Shown: one piece after another, positions 1 through 11,440 of the stretch
Layout of the letters: each line of letters opens with the position of its first letter
Position numbering within the stretch: position 1 is the stretch's first letter
Source of the DNA: Isoetes taiwanensis
Taxonomy: Eukaryota; Streptophyta; Lycopodiopsida; Isoetales; Isoetaceae
Length of the DNA stretch: 64,000 nucleotides
Assembly (NCBI GenBank): GCA_021234155.1
Contig: JAJEKV010000013.1
Span: forward strand, 2,697,252 to 2,761,251
Direction of reading: 5' to 3'
Translations under genes and position numbers: made by a program
Notes under the pieces: model-generated
The model's input: the letters and a program-made list of their open reading frames with translations, nothing else
What the model was told of the DNA's origin: nothing
Database searches by the model: none

Positions 1-144
1 CAAGATATCATAGTAAGCAAGCCTTTTATGCTCCAATTGATCTAAAAGCTCAGGCATTTCTTTCTTTACTCTGTCATAGATAACCTGTTCCCGGACTATA
101 GGTGTTCTTATTCCACCTTCAAGAGGGGGAATTTCGCAGAAGAA
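1..144 (-). pseudogene. TauD / clavaminate synthase-like dioxygenase fragment, cut by window edge
   Basis: On the minus strand an open stretch of about 48 codons reads FFCEIPPLEGG, then TPIV, then VIYDRVKKEMPELLDQLEHK. This matches the segment of plant clavaminate synthase-like (TauD/TfdA) Fe(II)/2-oxoglutarate dioxygenases in which a GGETPIV motif is followed by an x-Y-x-R-x-K helix. The frame runs off the window at base 1. Upstream it is closed by an in-frame TAA at 145-147, and I see no AG acceptor at the junction, so a broken copy is more likely than an exon. The usual GGE is GGI here with one extra residue. The catalytic His/Asp residues are not in the visible part. Confidence 0.5.
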
Positions 145-147
145 TTA

Positions 148-1439
148 ATTGTGAAGAGTTGGGATTACGGTGCCAGGCATGATTTTTTGATCAATTGCTC
201 CGGAAATCATAAAAAATGCAAAAATGGATACTTATGGCTATGACTGAATGCAGCCTTCCGCTCGTTTCCTCCTTCCCATGCTAGATTCCCAATTTTCCAT
301 TGTAGATTGGGGGCTATTTAAAATCTGAATATTTTGTATTGGCTCTTAAACTAGCAACAAAGAACAATATCGGTTTAGAACGCCCCTCAGAGATGGTATG
401 CGTGATCCACTCGTCAAAAACCCAACTACCTTCAAAAAACTACCTTCATGTTTCTGACAACAGAGCCTGTGCTAGTCTGGCGGCTTTGTGGGAGCAATTT
501 TTCAAAGGCAAAAATAGGCCTTTAGCATTTACATTCATTAGAATTTAGAATCCATTCTTTCTAAATACATTCGCTATGATTGCAGAGAGCACTACTTCTT
601 TACATGGATTTCACATATGCCATTACGTTCTCAATGATTTTGATATCTAAGGTTTCAATTCTGATAGATAATGAAATCCAGTGCCTATAAATCCTTGAAT
701 ACTTGAATATTTATCATTAGCCGAGCTATGCAACCTAATGGTTTTTCTTTGAAGACAAATTTGTTTTTTTTTTTTTTTTTTTTGCCCTTACATACTTAGA
801 TGACTTATTAAATCTAGGCCCATCTCATGAAATTCAAATGAAATAATACGAGACTCTCTAAGGAAATTGGGCGCATCTCATGGAATCCAAAAGAATTTAA
901 ACGAGCCATGACGAGAATGTAAAGAATTTTGGCAAAGTTTAAAGAATCCAAACTAAGTATCTAGACCAATTCCATTGAATATAGCCCTCAACATTTACAT
1001 CAAGCGTCTTTGATATCAAGTTTTTGCACCTTTTGCCTAAGTTCACACAATCTCATTCTCTAGCTCTAAAAAATGTCCAAAAAACTCTATGTTCTTAATC
1101 TTGGCATCATCCATGGATTGGTTACCAACCTTAGATCTAGCATACAACATCGCTCAATCAAGTTGTGGGAGTAAATATACTTCAAAGTTGTTATCTCAAA
1201 CTTGCATTTTTTGCAAGAGTTGCAACACCACTCATGGCAGACACACGACAACATTATGCACATGCCATATAAAATATAATATGAAGTAGGCTAACTAAGC
1301 AACAATATTAAGCACCCGCCACATTAACCGCAGATGAATTGCAGAAATACAACATATTCGTCCTATATGCTTGGAAATGCACATTTGACAATTGTATTCA
1401 ACGGCCAAATGTGCACAGGGCAGCCAGCGCTAAATTCTT
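148..1439. other. Intergenic, no gene recognised
   Basis: AT-rich sequence with a poly-T tract of about 20 bases near 765-783. The small open frames here have no recognisable motifs or codon structure. Confidence 0.5.
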
Positions 1440-1870
1440 GTATATATAATATGTAGCAAAATAACAGGGGGTTCCAGGGGGATTTCATATAGATATAATT
1501 CTTGAAACCATAGACCATATCCCTAAAACAATTCAATGGGTTATTATAAAAAAAAACATAGATTTAAGATAAAAAATAGTCACATTAGCTCACTGGTTAG
1601 ATTGGTTAAAGTCGTCTTATTAGGACATTGAGTTATTTTGGTAGAGGTTCGAATCCCCGTATTTCATATTCTAAAAGCTTAAGCGAAACCGTATAGAGGC
1701 TCGATATACCATCAAAACCTTAGGCAAACTCGTATTCGACATCTTAAAATCATAGGCGTCCCCAATCATAATTGAGCATAATCGAAACGAGAGGTGTCCA
1801 GAGGCTCCAACATACAGTCTGGGCCATCGGATTGACGTATCCGACGACTGTGGTAGTCATAAAATAGCAC
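1440..1870 (+). repeat. Dispersed repeat with tRNA-like A/B boxes (SINE-like), copy 1
   Basis: About 430 bp that recurs in the same orientation at 54595-54985. Shared landmarks are an 'aataacagggggctcc' block, a 'gaaaccatagaccata' block and a shared 'ggtagaggttcga' block. Within it, 'ttagctcactggttag' (1584-1600) resembles a pol III A box, and 'ggttcgaatcccc' (1646-1658) is a near-consensus B box. The spacing is compatible with a tRNA-derived promoter. The boxes are internal rather than at the repeat's start, so it may be a SINE embedded in a larger repeat. Confidence 0.55.
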
Positions 1871-2365
1871 ATTACATATAAAGTTTTGATCTTGGCCCTT
1901 GGATAAAAAGTTGGTGAGGTGGCGTAGCTTAAGCCCTTGGATTTTGATGGGGGCATGCAAAAGTCATGCATGGGGGCATACACCCCATCTGTGAACCGTT
2001 GGATCAAAGGGGAGGGCGAAATCCTAGCCCTTGATTTTTATGGGGAAGGTGCAAGGAAGGTGCCAAAAAGTGAATTTGGTGTAGCAGATCTTAACCGTTA
2101 GATCAAAAGATCCTAGCCATTAACTTTTTAATATTAAATTAGTTTTTTTTTAAGGAGGTGAGGTGGCACCCTCATTAATAAAAAAAAGTAATGAGGTGGC
2201 AAAGCATTTATTAGTGGACATTCTAGGAAGCTTCCTTTTGTTTAATCGCCTTCAAAAGGACGTAGCTTGCCATTGGAGGTGAGGTCCATGCCATTGGATT
2301 CCTCTCGTCGAGAGCTTTCCAATGAGTGGTGCTTTGACATTATTTTGCCGCAGTTGGAGCCAACA

Positions 2366-3182
2366 TGATCGAGCATTAAGAATCTTTTTGGAATGTTCGA
2401 GTTTCAAGGAATCTATGGTAAGTTGAGGGAATCTAGGAGAATCTTTATAGGATCTTAGGGAATCCAGAGGAATATCATGATAATCTTAGAGAATCTATGG
2501 GAATATCAAGAGAGCACCTTTGAGAATGTAAGGGAATCTAAGGGAATCGTGATAAAATCTTTAAGAACCTAGAGGAAACTTGATGGAATCTTAAGTGAGT
2601 CTAGGGGAATCTTCATAGAATCTATGGGAACTAGAGGAATCTCAAGAGAATCTATAGGAATCTCAAGCACTTCTTGGATAGAATTTTGATAGAATCTTGG
2701 AGAATCTTGGCGAATCTTGATAGAATCTTGGAGAATCTAGAGGAATCTTGGGGTATTCTTTTAGAATCTAGGGGAATGTTTAGGAAATCTTAGGGAGTCT
2801 CAAATGAATCTTTGGGAATCTAGAGGAATCTAAAGGAATCTTCATAACATCTTTAAGAATCTATGGGAATCTTAATGGAATCTCAAGAATCTAGGAGAAT
2901 CTTGATAGAATCTTGGAGAGACCTGGAGGAATCTTGGGGTTTTTTTTGGAATCTAGGGAATCTTTAGAGAATCTTTGAGAATCTTAATAAAATCTAGGGG
3001 AATCTCCATATAATCTTAAGAATCTAGGGGAATCTTTGTAGAACATTAAGAATCTAAGAAAATCTTTGGAAATCTAGAAGAATCTCAAGAGAATCTTTGG
3101 GAATCTTCCTAAAAGTTTTGAGAATCTAAGGGAATCTTGATGGAATTTTAGAGAATCTAAGAGAATCTTCATAGAACCTTTG
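2366..3182. repeat. Degenerate AATCT-rich minisatellite
   Basis: About 800 bp made almost entirely of variants of a 15-25 bp unit built on 'gggaatctt' and 'agaatct', alternating with short spacers such as 'gatag' and 'catag'. Unit length is irregular, so it looks like an old tandem array that has drifted. There is no coding potential. Confidence 0.8.
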
Positions 3183-4293
3183 GGCTTTATGCAAATCCCT
3201 CATATTGCAAACACTTGTATATATAGGAGGATAAGAAGGCAAAAGGCCTAACGATAGATATATCTAATTCAATTTCTAGTAATTATATATATAGGAGGAT
3301 AAGAAGGGACAGATAAATATGAGAGAGTGCGGTCAAGATACAATGGTAAAACATATATAAATAAGCTGATAGATATGGGGGGTCTATCAATAGTGGATCA
3401 AGTTAACATTCCCTAAAAAAATTAGAGATGCTACATTTTTGTCACAAAACCAAGTATGGGGCCATAAAGATTGTATTTTAAGCTATATCGAAAACTTTTT
3501 CGGAGAGAAATTGGATGAGGTGCAATAGTCAAATTTTGAGGTAAATTTGCACTCCTCAAATGCACATGTAATCACAAAAAAACTCCCACGTGAGAAATGT
3601 ATCTTGATCCAAATAGAGAATTGTGACAGGCCAAATTTTACTGAACATGAACCACTATTAGAATTAAAATTTGGCACCGTAGGAAATAGTCTGATTTAGA
3701 ACAGGAATTGAACGCTCTCTTTTGGCTTGCAATTCTTCCTATGTTGGCTCACAACTCCTCTCTTCCCTATTCTAGATCAAGCTAATAACTTGGACAATGT
3801 TCATATTGCAACTTCTATTTGAGTAAGAACAGGAAAATCTAATACATTATTGATGGAAAAGCTAATACATTATTGCTGGCTATCTCAGTTATCCACTCTT
3901 CATCACCATTTTTTTATACCTCATTATGGACATCTTGCACCAATTCATCCTGCATTACTCTAATCTTCTTGTGATGATGCTTTATAGAGCTCGACTTAGC
4001 TAGAAAGCCTCTCTAGTTCTTAGTGCAGTAGCCTTTGATTTTTTTCGATCCATTACGCACTCATCCAATGTTGTAAACTAATTTCAGCACACATAATGGT
4101 AAAGCATCCAATTTGACAAAAAAAAAAAAAAAAAAAAAGCTATCAACCCAAACAGGGTCTTGAATCTCATCCAAATTCAGATATAAAACTTATCATCCAC
4201 TCTAACTTGAAGAGAAACAAAATATACACAATAATGTGAATAAAGCCATTGACCCAAGGAAGTTACATGTAGACAATAAGAAAATAAATTCCA
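3183..4293. other. Intergenic, no gene recognised
   Basis: AT-rich DNA containing a short direct repeat ('atatataggaggataagaag' near 3217 and 3288) and a 20-base poly-A tract near 4120-4138. No coding evidence. Confidence 0.5.
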
Positions 4294-6560
4294 TCAAGAG
4301 ATATGATCAGCAGAAAACAGTGGAAAGTAACGCCTCAATTCTGGCTTTTGCAGCAAGATAGTATCCAAGTCCTTGCAGTAATCATCATCAATTTCAGCTG
4401 GTAGCTCGATAGGAACTGACTTAGTGATCTCCTTTAAAGGATTATATAAACCAGCAGCTTTCACAGCAGAATTTGAAGATCCAGCCAATCCAACAGTTAA
4501 ATTTTCAGCATTGCTCGGAAACGAATCAGAATAGTTCCTACCACATGAAATAACCTACCATAGCGTAGGAAGCTTTAATGCGACACCACTCTGATCATAC
4601 CTTTTATATGAGTCCTTATTCTTGTGCCCAGTAATTGACATGCCTACCTCAATTGGTACACCAGAAACTGACATTTGTGTAATGGCCGTATTCCTACAAC
4701 TTTTGTTTGTAAAATGCCCCTCAATTTCGCAGACATCTACCATGTCTTTCAACCATGTAGAAATTGTTTTACTGGACACGTGACTGACATTATACAAGAT
4801 CCATTTTTTTGGGCGGTTTATAGCCTGGGAGAAGACATGTCATCCACCAATCTTGTCCTTGACTTCATCTTCATGGAAGATGACTCAATAGATGCTTCCA
4901 AGTATCAATTACATCAAGCTCATAACACCTAACGGGCTCTCTAAAATCCTCTGGTTTGCATTTATTCATTCCGTCATGCCAGTTTTTGCTAGTAGTCTCA
5001 CAGTATTCTATATAATCCTTAACACAATCTTTATCAACATTGAATTGGAAATCACGAACCTTGGATAATTCTTGTCCACCTCGGATCAAAAATCTAGTCA
5101 TGCAGTAGAATGCAAACCTTTTCTGCAAACCAGTACCAGTATTAACTTGGTGCATTGGATGCGCCAAGATCTTCTCCTGATCAGACTTGCTAAGGATATC
5201 ACTCTTCTGATGCTTGGGAAGAAAACCAGCGGCAGCAGACTCCTACATTGATATTTCCAATGCTGTTCTCACCTTCAAAGACTTGATATCGTGGAACATA
5301 TCAATTATCTTTTCTTCCTGCTTAGTATTCAACTGTTTAATGTCTTGTGCTCGCCGAAGAATCTTATTAAAACTTCGGAAAAGATTCTGCAAACTGAAAT
5401 TATAACATTCAAAATTTGTATACTAGAACTAGAAATATTCAAACTAAAATAAAAAATGATAGAAACTTACCTATCCGGCGGATACTTGACACCATCAAGC
5501 CGTTGTACGCAAAGAAAGAATGGCTCCAGCATTTCAGCAAGCTCGTCGAGTGGAATCTCTTCTATTTCTCTATCAATTTTCTGCCCAACATGTAACCTCC
5601 ACGCATCAAACCTACCCCTGGCCCAATCGTCCTTAGGTTGTGATGCATTGTTTCCACAAGCATTAACTTTCTCCATCAATTCCGGATCCAATTCCCTAAA
5701 TCCACCAATCTTTAAGGCTCTCTTTCCAGCACGACGACCAGGATTAATCTTAGAAATACTTGTTTTCTCTTGATCTTGCTGAATCTGATCAAAAATTATG
5801 ACAGAAATACTTGTGTCTTTTCCATTATCCTTTTTACTGTTCTCAACACAAGAGCCAAGACTAAAAGAGGGAGCTTCAAATGAAGCGCTATTTGCAGCTA
5901 CTTCTTCTAGAAAAAATGACCTATTGTAATTAAAATACAAAAACAAAAAACAGACTTGAAGCACAAAATGTCTCCATAGGAGTAATAGAGCTTCCATTGA
6001 TACCTGCATGCATCAAACTACTTGTTAAAATTCCACAAACTGTCATCATTCAACTAAAATCATACCTTCCAAAGTAGATGAACTAGTTTTTTTTTCGTAA
6101 TACCACGTTGTTAGCATCTGCCATGCATAAGAACTCTCTATTACAGAAATTTGTGCACAATAAAGCAAGAGAAAATGACAAACTTACCAGGATATTTCAT
6201 GGCAACAGACTTCTGGTTCATCAAAGACATGAGATCGGACTTCTTATTTGTCAAAGACATCATATTCTGACCTGCATGAACATAAACACTATTTAAGGAC
6301 CATTAACTGGTAAAATCTTCAAGAAAACACAAACATGTTAAGGAATCATGCACCTACCTTCAGAATCGCTCAACGTTGATGGAAGCACGCCCTGAAAACC
6401 TACAGATCATAAACTTTCCATTAGAAAGAATGAAATCAATGAAATGAGGTCTAAAATTAAAAAAAATACCTGAAGTAGTAACTAAACCTTGAAATATAAC
6501 TCCTTGAGTACCATTCTTCAAGAACAACCATTCATTACTAAAAGAATCAGAAAACAAAAA
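4294..6560 (-). pseudogene. Crypton-type tyrosine recombinase (DUF3504-like), multi-exon pseudogene
   Basis: Minus-strand exons with good splice sites can be followed: about 6540-6475; about 6400-6362; 6271-6188 (donor GTAAG); 5920-5471 (acceptor ATAG, donor GTAAG); and 5393 down to about 4930 (acceptor TTTCAG). Then come recombinase-core pieces at 4797-4558 and a tail at 4488-4297. The end of the 5920-5471 exon (ELAEMLEPFFLCVQRLDGVKY) and FLIRGGQELSKV match the N-terminal and first catalytic-Arg regions of Crypton/DUF3504 recombinases. The C-terminal core has TNKSCRNTAITQ, ITGHKNKDS and KRYD, giving the second Arg, the His and the Tyr. The usual His before the Arg (NHSxR) is Lys. There is an in-frame TAG at 5243-5245, and the frame is lost between about 4930 and 4797. 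The family call is firm; the first two exons are less certain. Confidence 0.72.
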
Positions 6561-6836
6561 AGGATGCAAGAAAAATCACATCAATGCCTTCAAGATGCTT
6601 CATCCGGCTGCGCCAAGAATGGCCTTCTCGCCCTATGAAGGCCATATTTCGGTAGAAGGAGGAAGAGGAGGCCGTGAAGGGGCCGCCCCGAGCCATGGCC
6701 GAAGCTTCTCCAAGAATGTCATGATCTTCCTCTCGAAAATGACAAAAGCGTGCCAACAAAAGAAAAAAAACAAAAACAAAAAGTACAAAATTTCGAACGA
6801 CCAAACTTCCATTTTGTTGAGGAATGAAAGGGGTCG

Positions 6837-6902
6837 CCCTTTCCGGTTTGGAAGGGACCCGGCTGCCACCGGTTTAGGGGCCCCCTTCCGAACCGGAAAG
6901 GG
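6837..6902. repeat. Strong GC-rich hairpin (20-bp arms)
   Basis: Arms 6837-6856 and 6883-6902 are inverted copies of 'ccctttccggtttggaaggg' with one mismatch in 20, around a 26-base loop. Each arm is also nearly palindromic itself. It lies upstream of the recombinase pseudogene on the minus strand. Function unknown. Confidence 0.8.
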
Positions 6903-6944
6903 GCTCCTCCCTTCCATTCCCCAATACAACACTCTATTATCCAA

Positions 6945-8016
6945 AATCTATGGAATGCTTTATGTTGATGAGTCATATTGTTGATGAATCCATATTATTG
7001 GTACATCTTATATTGACTTCTTTGATGGGGCCAATATTTTTTAACATATAGAGGGTGTTTGGGCCACAATGCCATAATAGTTGTCATCAATGCGTTTGGC
7101 CCATCTACACTAGCCGTGAGAAAAAAAAAATGCTCTATTTTACTATTTTTACCACATCATCATTCTAATGGTTTATTGGCTACTCGTTTGGCACCAAAAC
7201 ACGTCCATGTCACTTCACTCTTTTTATCTTATCTTATCTTATCTTTTGTGAAATATATAAAATTATGGCAAAGATTGCCTAATGCACCTTCCATACATGT
7301 TTTTGTCGACGAGTGTCGTGTTGTGCAATAACATCTTATACCTTGCGAGGCAACTAGCAAGAAGGTCAACTTGTACAAGACAAAAGCTTTGCTCATCCCT
7401 TCACATGGCAGCCAATTTTGCCCATGTTTTACTCTAAAGGCCATATGGTGAGTATAATTTTGAAGGATAGTAAGAAGGAAGAAAGAGCATTTTTGTTACA
7501 TTCACTTAAGGTCATTAGGTCCATGAGATGCTCAAACATGAGTCAATTCCCCACAAGCAATCGACTTTGCACGAACTCATCCAAACTATGGAACTCAAAT
7601 CCCTTCATATCTAAACTAGTGATTCACCACTATACCAAATGTCAGGTGATATAAAGAAAGGGATTGCAAACTCTTCCGAGATAATTTGAACATAGCTCAA
7701 AAGATGAAGGGGATAGAGAGCAAGATAAATTAGATCCAACATTAGATGACTTTTATATTGGTGCTAAAAGTTAGGAGTAGAAGCATGCTACAACTTGCAA
7801 TATAGGGATTTAGTAGTGGAGATGAGGAAGGGTTGCAAGAAATGGATTGAAATAGTTTCGTTTTCGTAACAATACTTAAAAATCACCAAGAAGAATTGAA
7901 CAACAGTAAGTACTTAAATCAACTGATTCATATGGAATTTACGAGTTGCATGGAATGAATCAATAGTCAGATTTGTGGGATTAAATCAAGAAGCCAATGT
8001 GGGCAATTTCTGGAAT
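6945..8016. other. Intergenic, downstream of the F-box/kelch gene
   Basis: No recognisable gene. Contains a (TTATC)n microsatellite near 7223-7245. It would include the 3' UTR and polyadenylation region of the F-box/kelch gene, but I cannot define a site. Confidence 0.45.
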
Positions 8017-9066
8017 TCATATTTCGACAGTGCATGCAAATTCAGGCAGACCGCAAAAGTCCTTCTCCGGTTCGAAGATTCTCCACTCCGCGCTCTTTCC
8101 ACATTCCTTTTTCTTCGTATAAACAAGCGTTCGAATAAATTCTCCTCCTATTCTAACCATCACAATTAATTCATCCCCTACTATATTCACGCATTTAACC
8201 TCTCCTCCGCCAGAAATCGCATCTACAGCGCGCCAATTTTTCTCAAAATTCACCAAATCCAGACCTCGGAATGCAAAAATATCCCCATTCCAAGCAAATG
8301 CGGTACTAGGAGCAGCCCTTTTAAACCAGAAATCCTCCATAACTCTCCAGCAGCCTTCTTCTGGATCAAATATATCTACACTCTCTGTAAATCCGCCTTG
8401 GAATTGAGTTGGGTACCCACCAACGGCATAGAATTTGCCGTGTGAAACAATTCCTTTGGCTTCATCCCTGCCCTGGCTCATGTCAGGAAGGGGCTTCCAC
8501 ATATTCAGAATTGGGTTGTAAATTTCTGCACTGGAGAGGGCATTTTTATCAGAATCATGCCCTCCTGCAACTAAAATACAGCCGTCTAAAACTCCACAAG
8601 CAAAAAAGGAACGAGGAGTGAGCATATCAGCGGCTCTGCGCCACAATCCGGAGCTAAAATTGAAGGCATAGACAGAAGAAATAGGATCACATGTATCTGG
8701 ATGCCAGCCTCCAATCACAAATATTTCTCCGTTGACAGATTCGCATTTGCAGAAGAGGGGCATACTTTGCGGGAAATCGGGTATGGAGGGCAGCCATGTC
8801 CAAGCTTCATTCTTTGGATCCAGCATGCATAGACGGAACGTGGGCAGGGTTCCGATTTTTTGTGCAGTGGGTTTAGATGCCTGTAGAATGCAGATCGCTT
8901 TGCTCGTGAAGCCTTGCGCGCATCTGTAGCTGAAATACGACGGATTGTTGGTCAATTCCTTCCATTTTTTGCATACTCCCTGCATCGCAGCATGGCTTTG
9001 ATATGAAATCCGGCCTAAACATAGCATCCCTACATCATTTGGAAGCCCTGGAATTAGATCCTCCAT
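8017..9066 (-). CDS. F-box/kelch-repeat protein, KMD (KISS ME DEADLY)-like
   Basis: An intact single-exon ORF of 349 codons. The first ATG is at 9066; the frame extends two codons upstream only through a GTG, so I use the ATG. Residues about 3-45 (LIPGLPNDVGMLCLGRIS, then VCKKWKEL) form the F-box that docks on SKP1/ASK in an SCF ubiquitin ligase. Residues about 95-290 hold kelch blades with the diagnostic GG pairs and Y/W spacing: VIGGWHP, LVAGGHDSD, AVGGYPTQ and DIFDPEEGCW. The N-terminus E-[DL]-LIP-x-LP-x-DV and the overall length match plant KMD/SKIP-type proteins, which target type-B ARRs and phenylalanine ammonia-lyase for degradation. The specific target here is inference. A repeat copy begins about 430 bp upstream. 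Confidence 0.93.
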   Translation of the reverse strand: MEDLIPGLPNDVGMLCLGRISYQSHAAMQGVCKKWKELTNNPSYFSYRCAQGFTSKAICILQASKPTAQKIGTLPTFRLCMLDPKNEAWTWLPSIPDFPQSMPLFCKCESVNGEIFVIGGWHPDTCDPISSVYAFNFSSGLWRRAADMLTPRSFFACGVLDGCILVAGGHDSDKNALSSAEIYNPILNMWKPLPDMSQGRDEAKGIVSHGKFYAVGGYPTQFQGGFTESVDIFDPEEGCWRVMEDFWFKRAAPSTAFAWNGDIFAFRGLDLVNFEKNWRAVDAISGGGEVKCVNIVGDELIVMVRIGGEFIRTLVYTKKKECGKSAEWRIFEPEKDFCGLPEFACTVEI

Positions 9067-9495
9067 TTGCACTTGCCTGTCAAACTAGAATCAGAGCTAT
9101 TAAGCACAAAAATTGGGTGTACAAGTGAGAAATGGAAACATGATTTCTGAGAAAATTGATGGACGTTTATATTACCTTTGGTGCCGTCGTTTCCTTTATG
9201 AGCAAATAGGTAGCTTACACGTGGCACACGTTTTATTTCATTTTTCTGTAGATTTAAGCTTACAAGTGGCACATGTTCTATTCTATTTTTCTGTATATAG
9301 GAACCTGTTGACACGGCAGGAAAAGCCCACTAAGAGGCGCCTCACATGTAAATTTTTCTGTATTCACATGCAGTTCATTTGAGACGGCCGGTTCGACGTC
9401 TGAGCCGTTCGTCCCCGAACTGCTAGAGCAGTTTACAGCTGAGCGTCTCCAACGGCCTGACGTCCGGCAAGTTTTTGCCGGTGACATGTGAAGCG
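9067..9495. other. Upstream region of the F-box/kelch gene
   Basis: Probable promoter and 5' UTR of the minus-strand gene. It carries near-duplicate blocks ('gtggcacacgttttatttcatttttctgta' near 9221 and a variant near 9265) and a GC-rich patch at 9380-9480. No convincing TATA box could be tied to a start site. Confidence 0.35.
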
Positions 9496-10590
9496 TCCCT
9501 AAATGGGCTTTCCTATAACGTGGAGAACAGTGCCACGTGTCAGCGATTCGATGGCTGGAGCAGAGAAACTCCACAAAAAACAATGAATATTTTGTATGGA
9601 AATAGAAGTGTGCTAAAATTTGCCACGTGGCAACATAGGGTTGGACGCGAGGGCAGAACAGCACCTAACTGTTCTTTATGTAGATTTATACTTCATATAA
9701 GTTTAAGTTGTTAAGAGTGCATGTTAAATTTTTTATCTATCTATCTAAGTTGTTTAAGAGTGCACGTATCTATTCTATTCTCAAGCAATTAGATGTGTGG
9801 GTTTGGATGGAGAGGAATCCTTGCCGACACTAAAATTTAAATGTGGCTAGCCGCCATGGCGCAAACACCTCAGCCCGTTGACAAACTTTGCAACCCTTGG
9901 CACTAGTTAACATCATGCAAGTAGTTTGCCATGTTCAAAACTGCACACTTGCCAAGCCCACTTGATACACCTCCAGAAGGGACAAAGATAAAAGGAAAAG
10001 GACTTGGAATTGAGTTAAATTGTATCATATGCTTATATTCCCTTTTTCCATTTGCTTAATTTGATTATTTTCAACCAATAGTTCGTCGCCAACAATAATA
10101 TGTTCGTAATGCATGGTTGGGGGAAATTACTGGATATTTTGATGTAAATTGTAGCATTGAATTTTATCTCCACTGACTCTTAGAGTTGCAGAAAATTTCA
10201 CTTGATCTCCACTGAAAATTTTAGTATCTGAAAGTTATAAATAACATAATCCTATCATTGAAGAACAAATTGTATTTACATTGAATTCGAAAATGAGTTA
10301 TATACATCAAATCTATATCAAATCTACTTCAAATCTATATCAAAATCTAGAATATGAGTTATCCCATTTTCCATTTGCTTAGTTTGACTATTTTCAACCA
10401 ATAGTTGGTTGCCAACAATAATATGTTCAAGATGCTATTTCAAAATGAAAAGAAAAGAATCTGTATTGAATTGTATTAATTTATATAATACACATATAAT
10501 TTATAGACATACTTAATGTAGGGCACCCCTAGTATATGTATTGTTTGACTTATGATCTTTATCTTTAGTTTGCTTAATCACAACATATAT
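9496..10590 (+). repeat. Dispersed ~1.1-kb repeat, copy A
   Basis: Near-identical in order to 20637-21620 and 48285-49250. Shared landmarks: 'gggcttycctataacg' at the start, 'tatctatctatctaagttg', 'gccgccatggcgcaaacacc', 'ccaatagttcgtcgccaac', and repeated 'tcaaatctatatcaaa' blocks near the end. The tail 10500-10590 ('gtagggcacccctagta') also recurs at 49680-49745 and, inverted, at 25265-25345. This copy lacks the palindromic inverted termini seen in copy B. No transposase is encoded, so it is non-autonomous. Confidence 0.8.
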
Positions 10591-11146
10591 AAACCAGCTT
10601 CCTTTTTTGTTTGATGAAATATTTCCGACCCAGGAAAAAGCCTGAGCACGACACGTGAATTAAAATAATAACTAAAACTTAAAAAAGGGAGTAAAAGCTA
10701 CGATTTCTTACTGTACAAGAAACTCTGGCAGACTAGCTACCTCAAGATTTTGATATAGATCATGGTATTTGTGGTCTTGAGGCTTTGTTCAGGCCGGATT
10801 TGGCTGCACCTGCTGCAGAAAGGAAAATGATGCAGTTTTTTTAAACCATAGCGTGCCTTTTAAGTCCGCCCTATAATTTCAGGCTGCGGAGTCGTGCAAC
10901 AACGGCGCCCTGGCGCCTTAGATACGTGGAGCACTCATAGGTTCAAACGTAAATACCTGGTTTGATGTTAAGGCAGGGATCTCATTGCAGTAACAGGTAA
11001 GTCTCCTGTACAATATGTAGATTGTTTAGGGTTATATAGATGAGCTTTTTGATGGGTGAAACTCCGTAAGGATTGCTCTAGCAAAACGGCTATGGCTAAA
11101 AACAAGCAGCTGAAGTCCTTTCCAGATTAACCAGATTTTGAGGCTT
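10591..11146. other. No gene recognised
   Basis: Nothing recognisable. On the minus strand this is where later exons of the sulfate transporter should lie, but no SULTR or STAS motifs are visible. Confidence 0.4.
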
Positions 11147-11440
11147 GAAAACTCCAATTTAAGGTATAATTCCATGTTTTGAAAACTCCAATTTAAGGTA
11201 TAATCCCATGTTTTGTCAACAAACAGGAAGTATAAGAAGACATGAAGCCTATCTGCTATGATTTGTAAGGCCCAAGGCCCTAATTCGCAAGCCCCAAAGC
11301 AGAGTCCTGGTTGATTTTCAGAGCAGGAAGTATAAGAAGAAGGCTTGGACATGAAGCCTGTCTACTATGATTTGTAAGGCCCAAGGCCCTAATTCGCAAG
11401 CCTCAAAACAGAGTCCTAGTTGATTTTCAGAGCAGAGCCC
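11147..11440. repeat. Two adjacent tandem duplications
   Basis: A block of about 37 bp ('gaaaactccaatttaaggtataat...') is repeated at 11146-11180 and 11182-11216. It is followed by a unit of about 105 bp ('ggaagtataagaag' to 'gttgattttcagagcag') duplicated at about 11225-11327 and 11328-11436. A run of 'agagcaga' repeats then continues to about 11520. Confidence 0.75.

Noticed and set aside
1584..1660. A functional tRNA gene
   Set aside because: A- and B-box-like motifs are present, but I could not form a proper acceptor stem or anticodon arm by eye.
4120..4140. Poly-A tract as the tail of a retrocopied gene
   Set aside because: The neighbouring minus-strand gene keeps introns and lies in the other orientation.
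9067..9072. Two-codon upstream extension of the F-box/kelch ORF
   Set aside because: The extension begins with GTG; the first ATG at 9066 gives the family-typical N-terminus.
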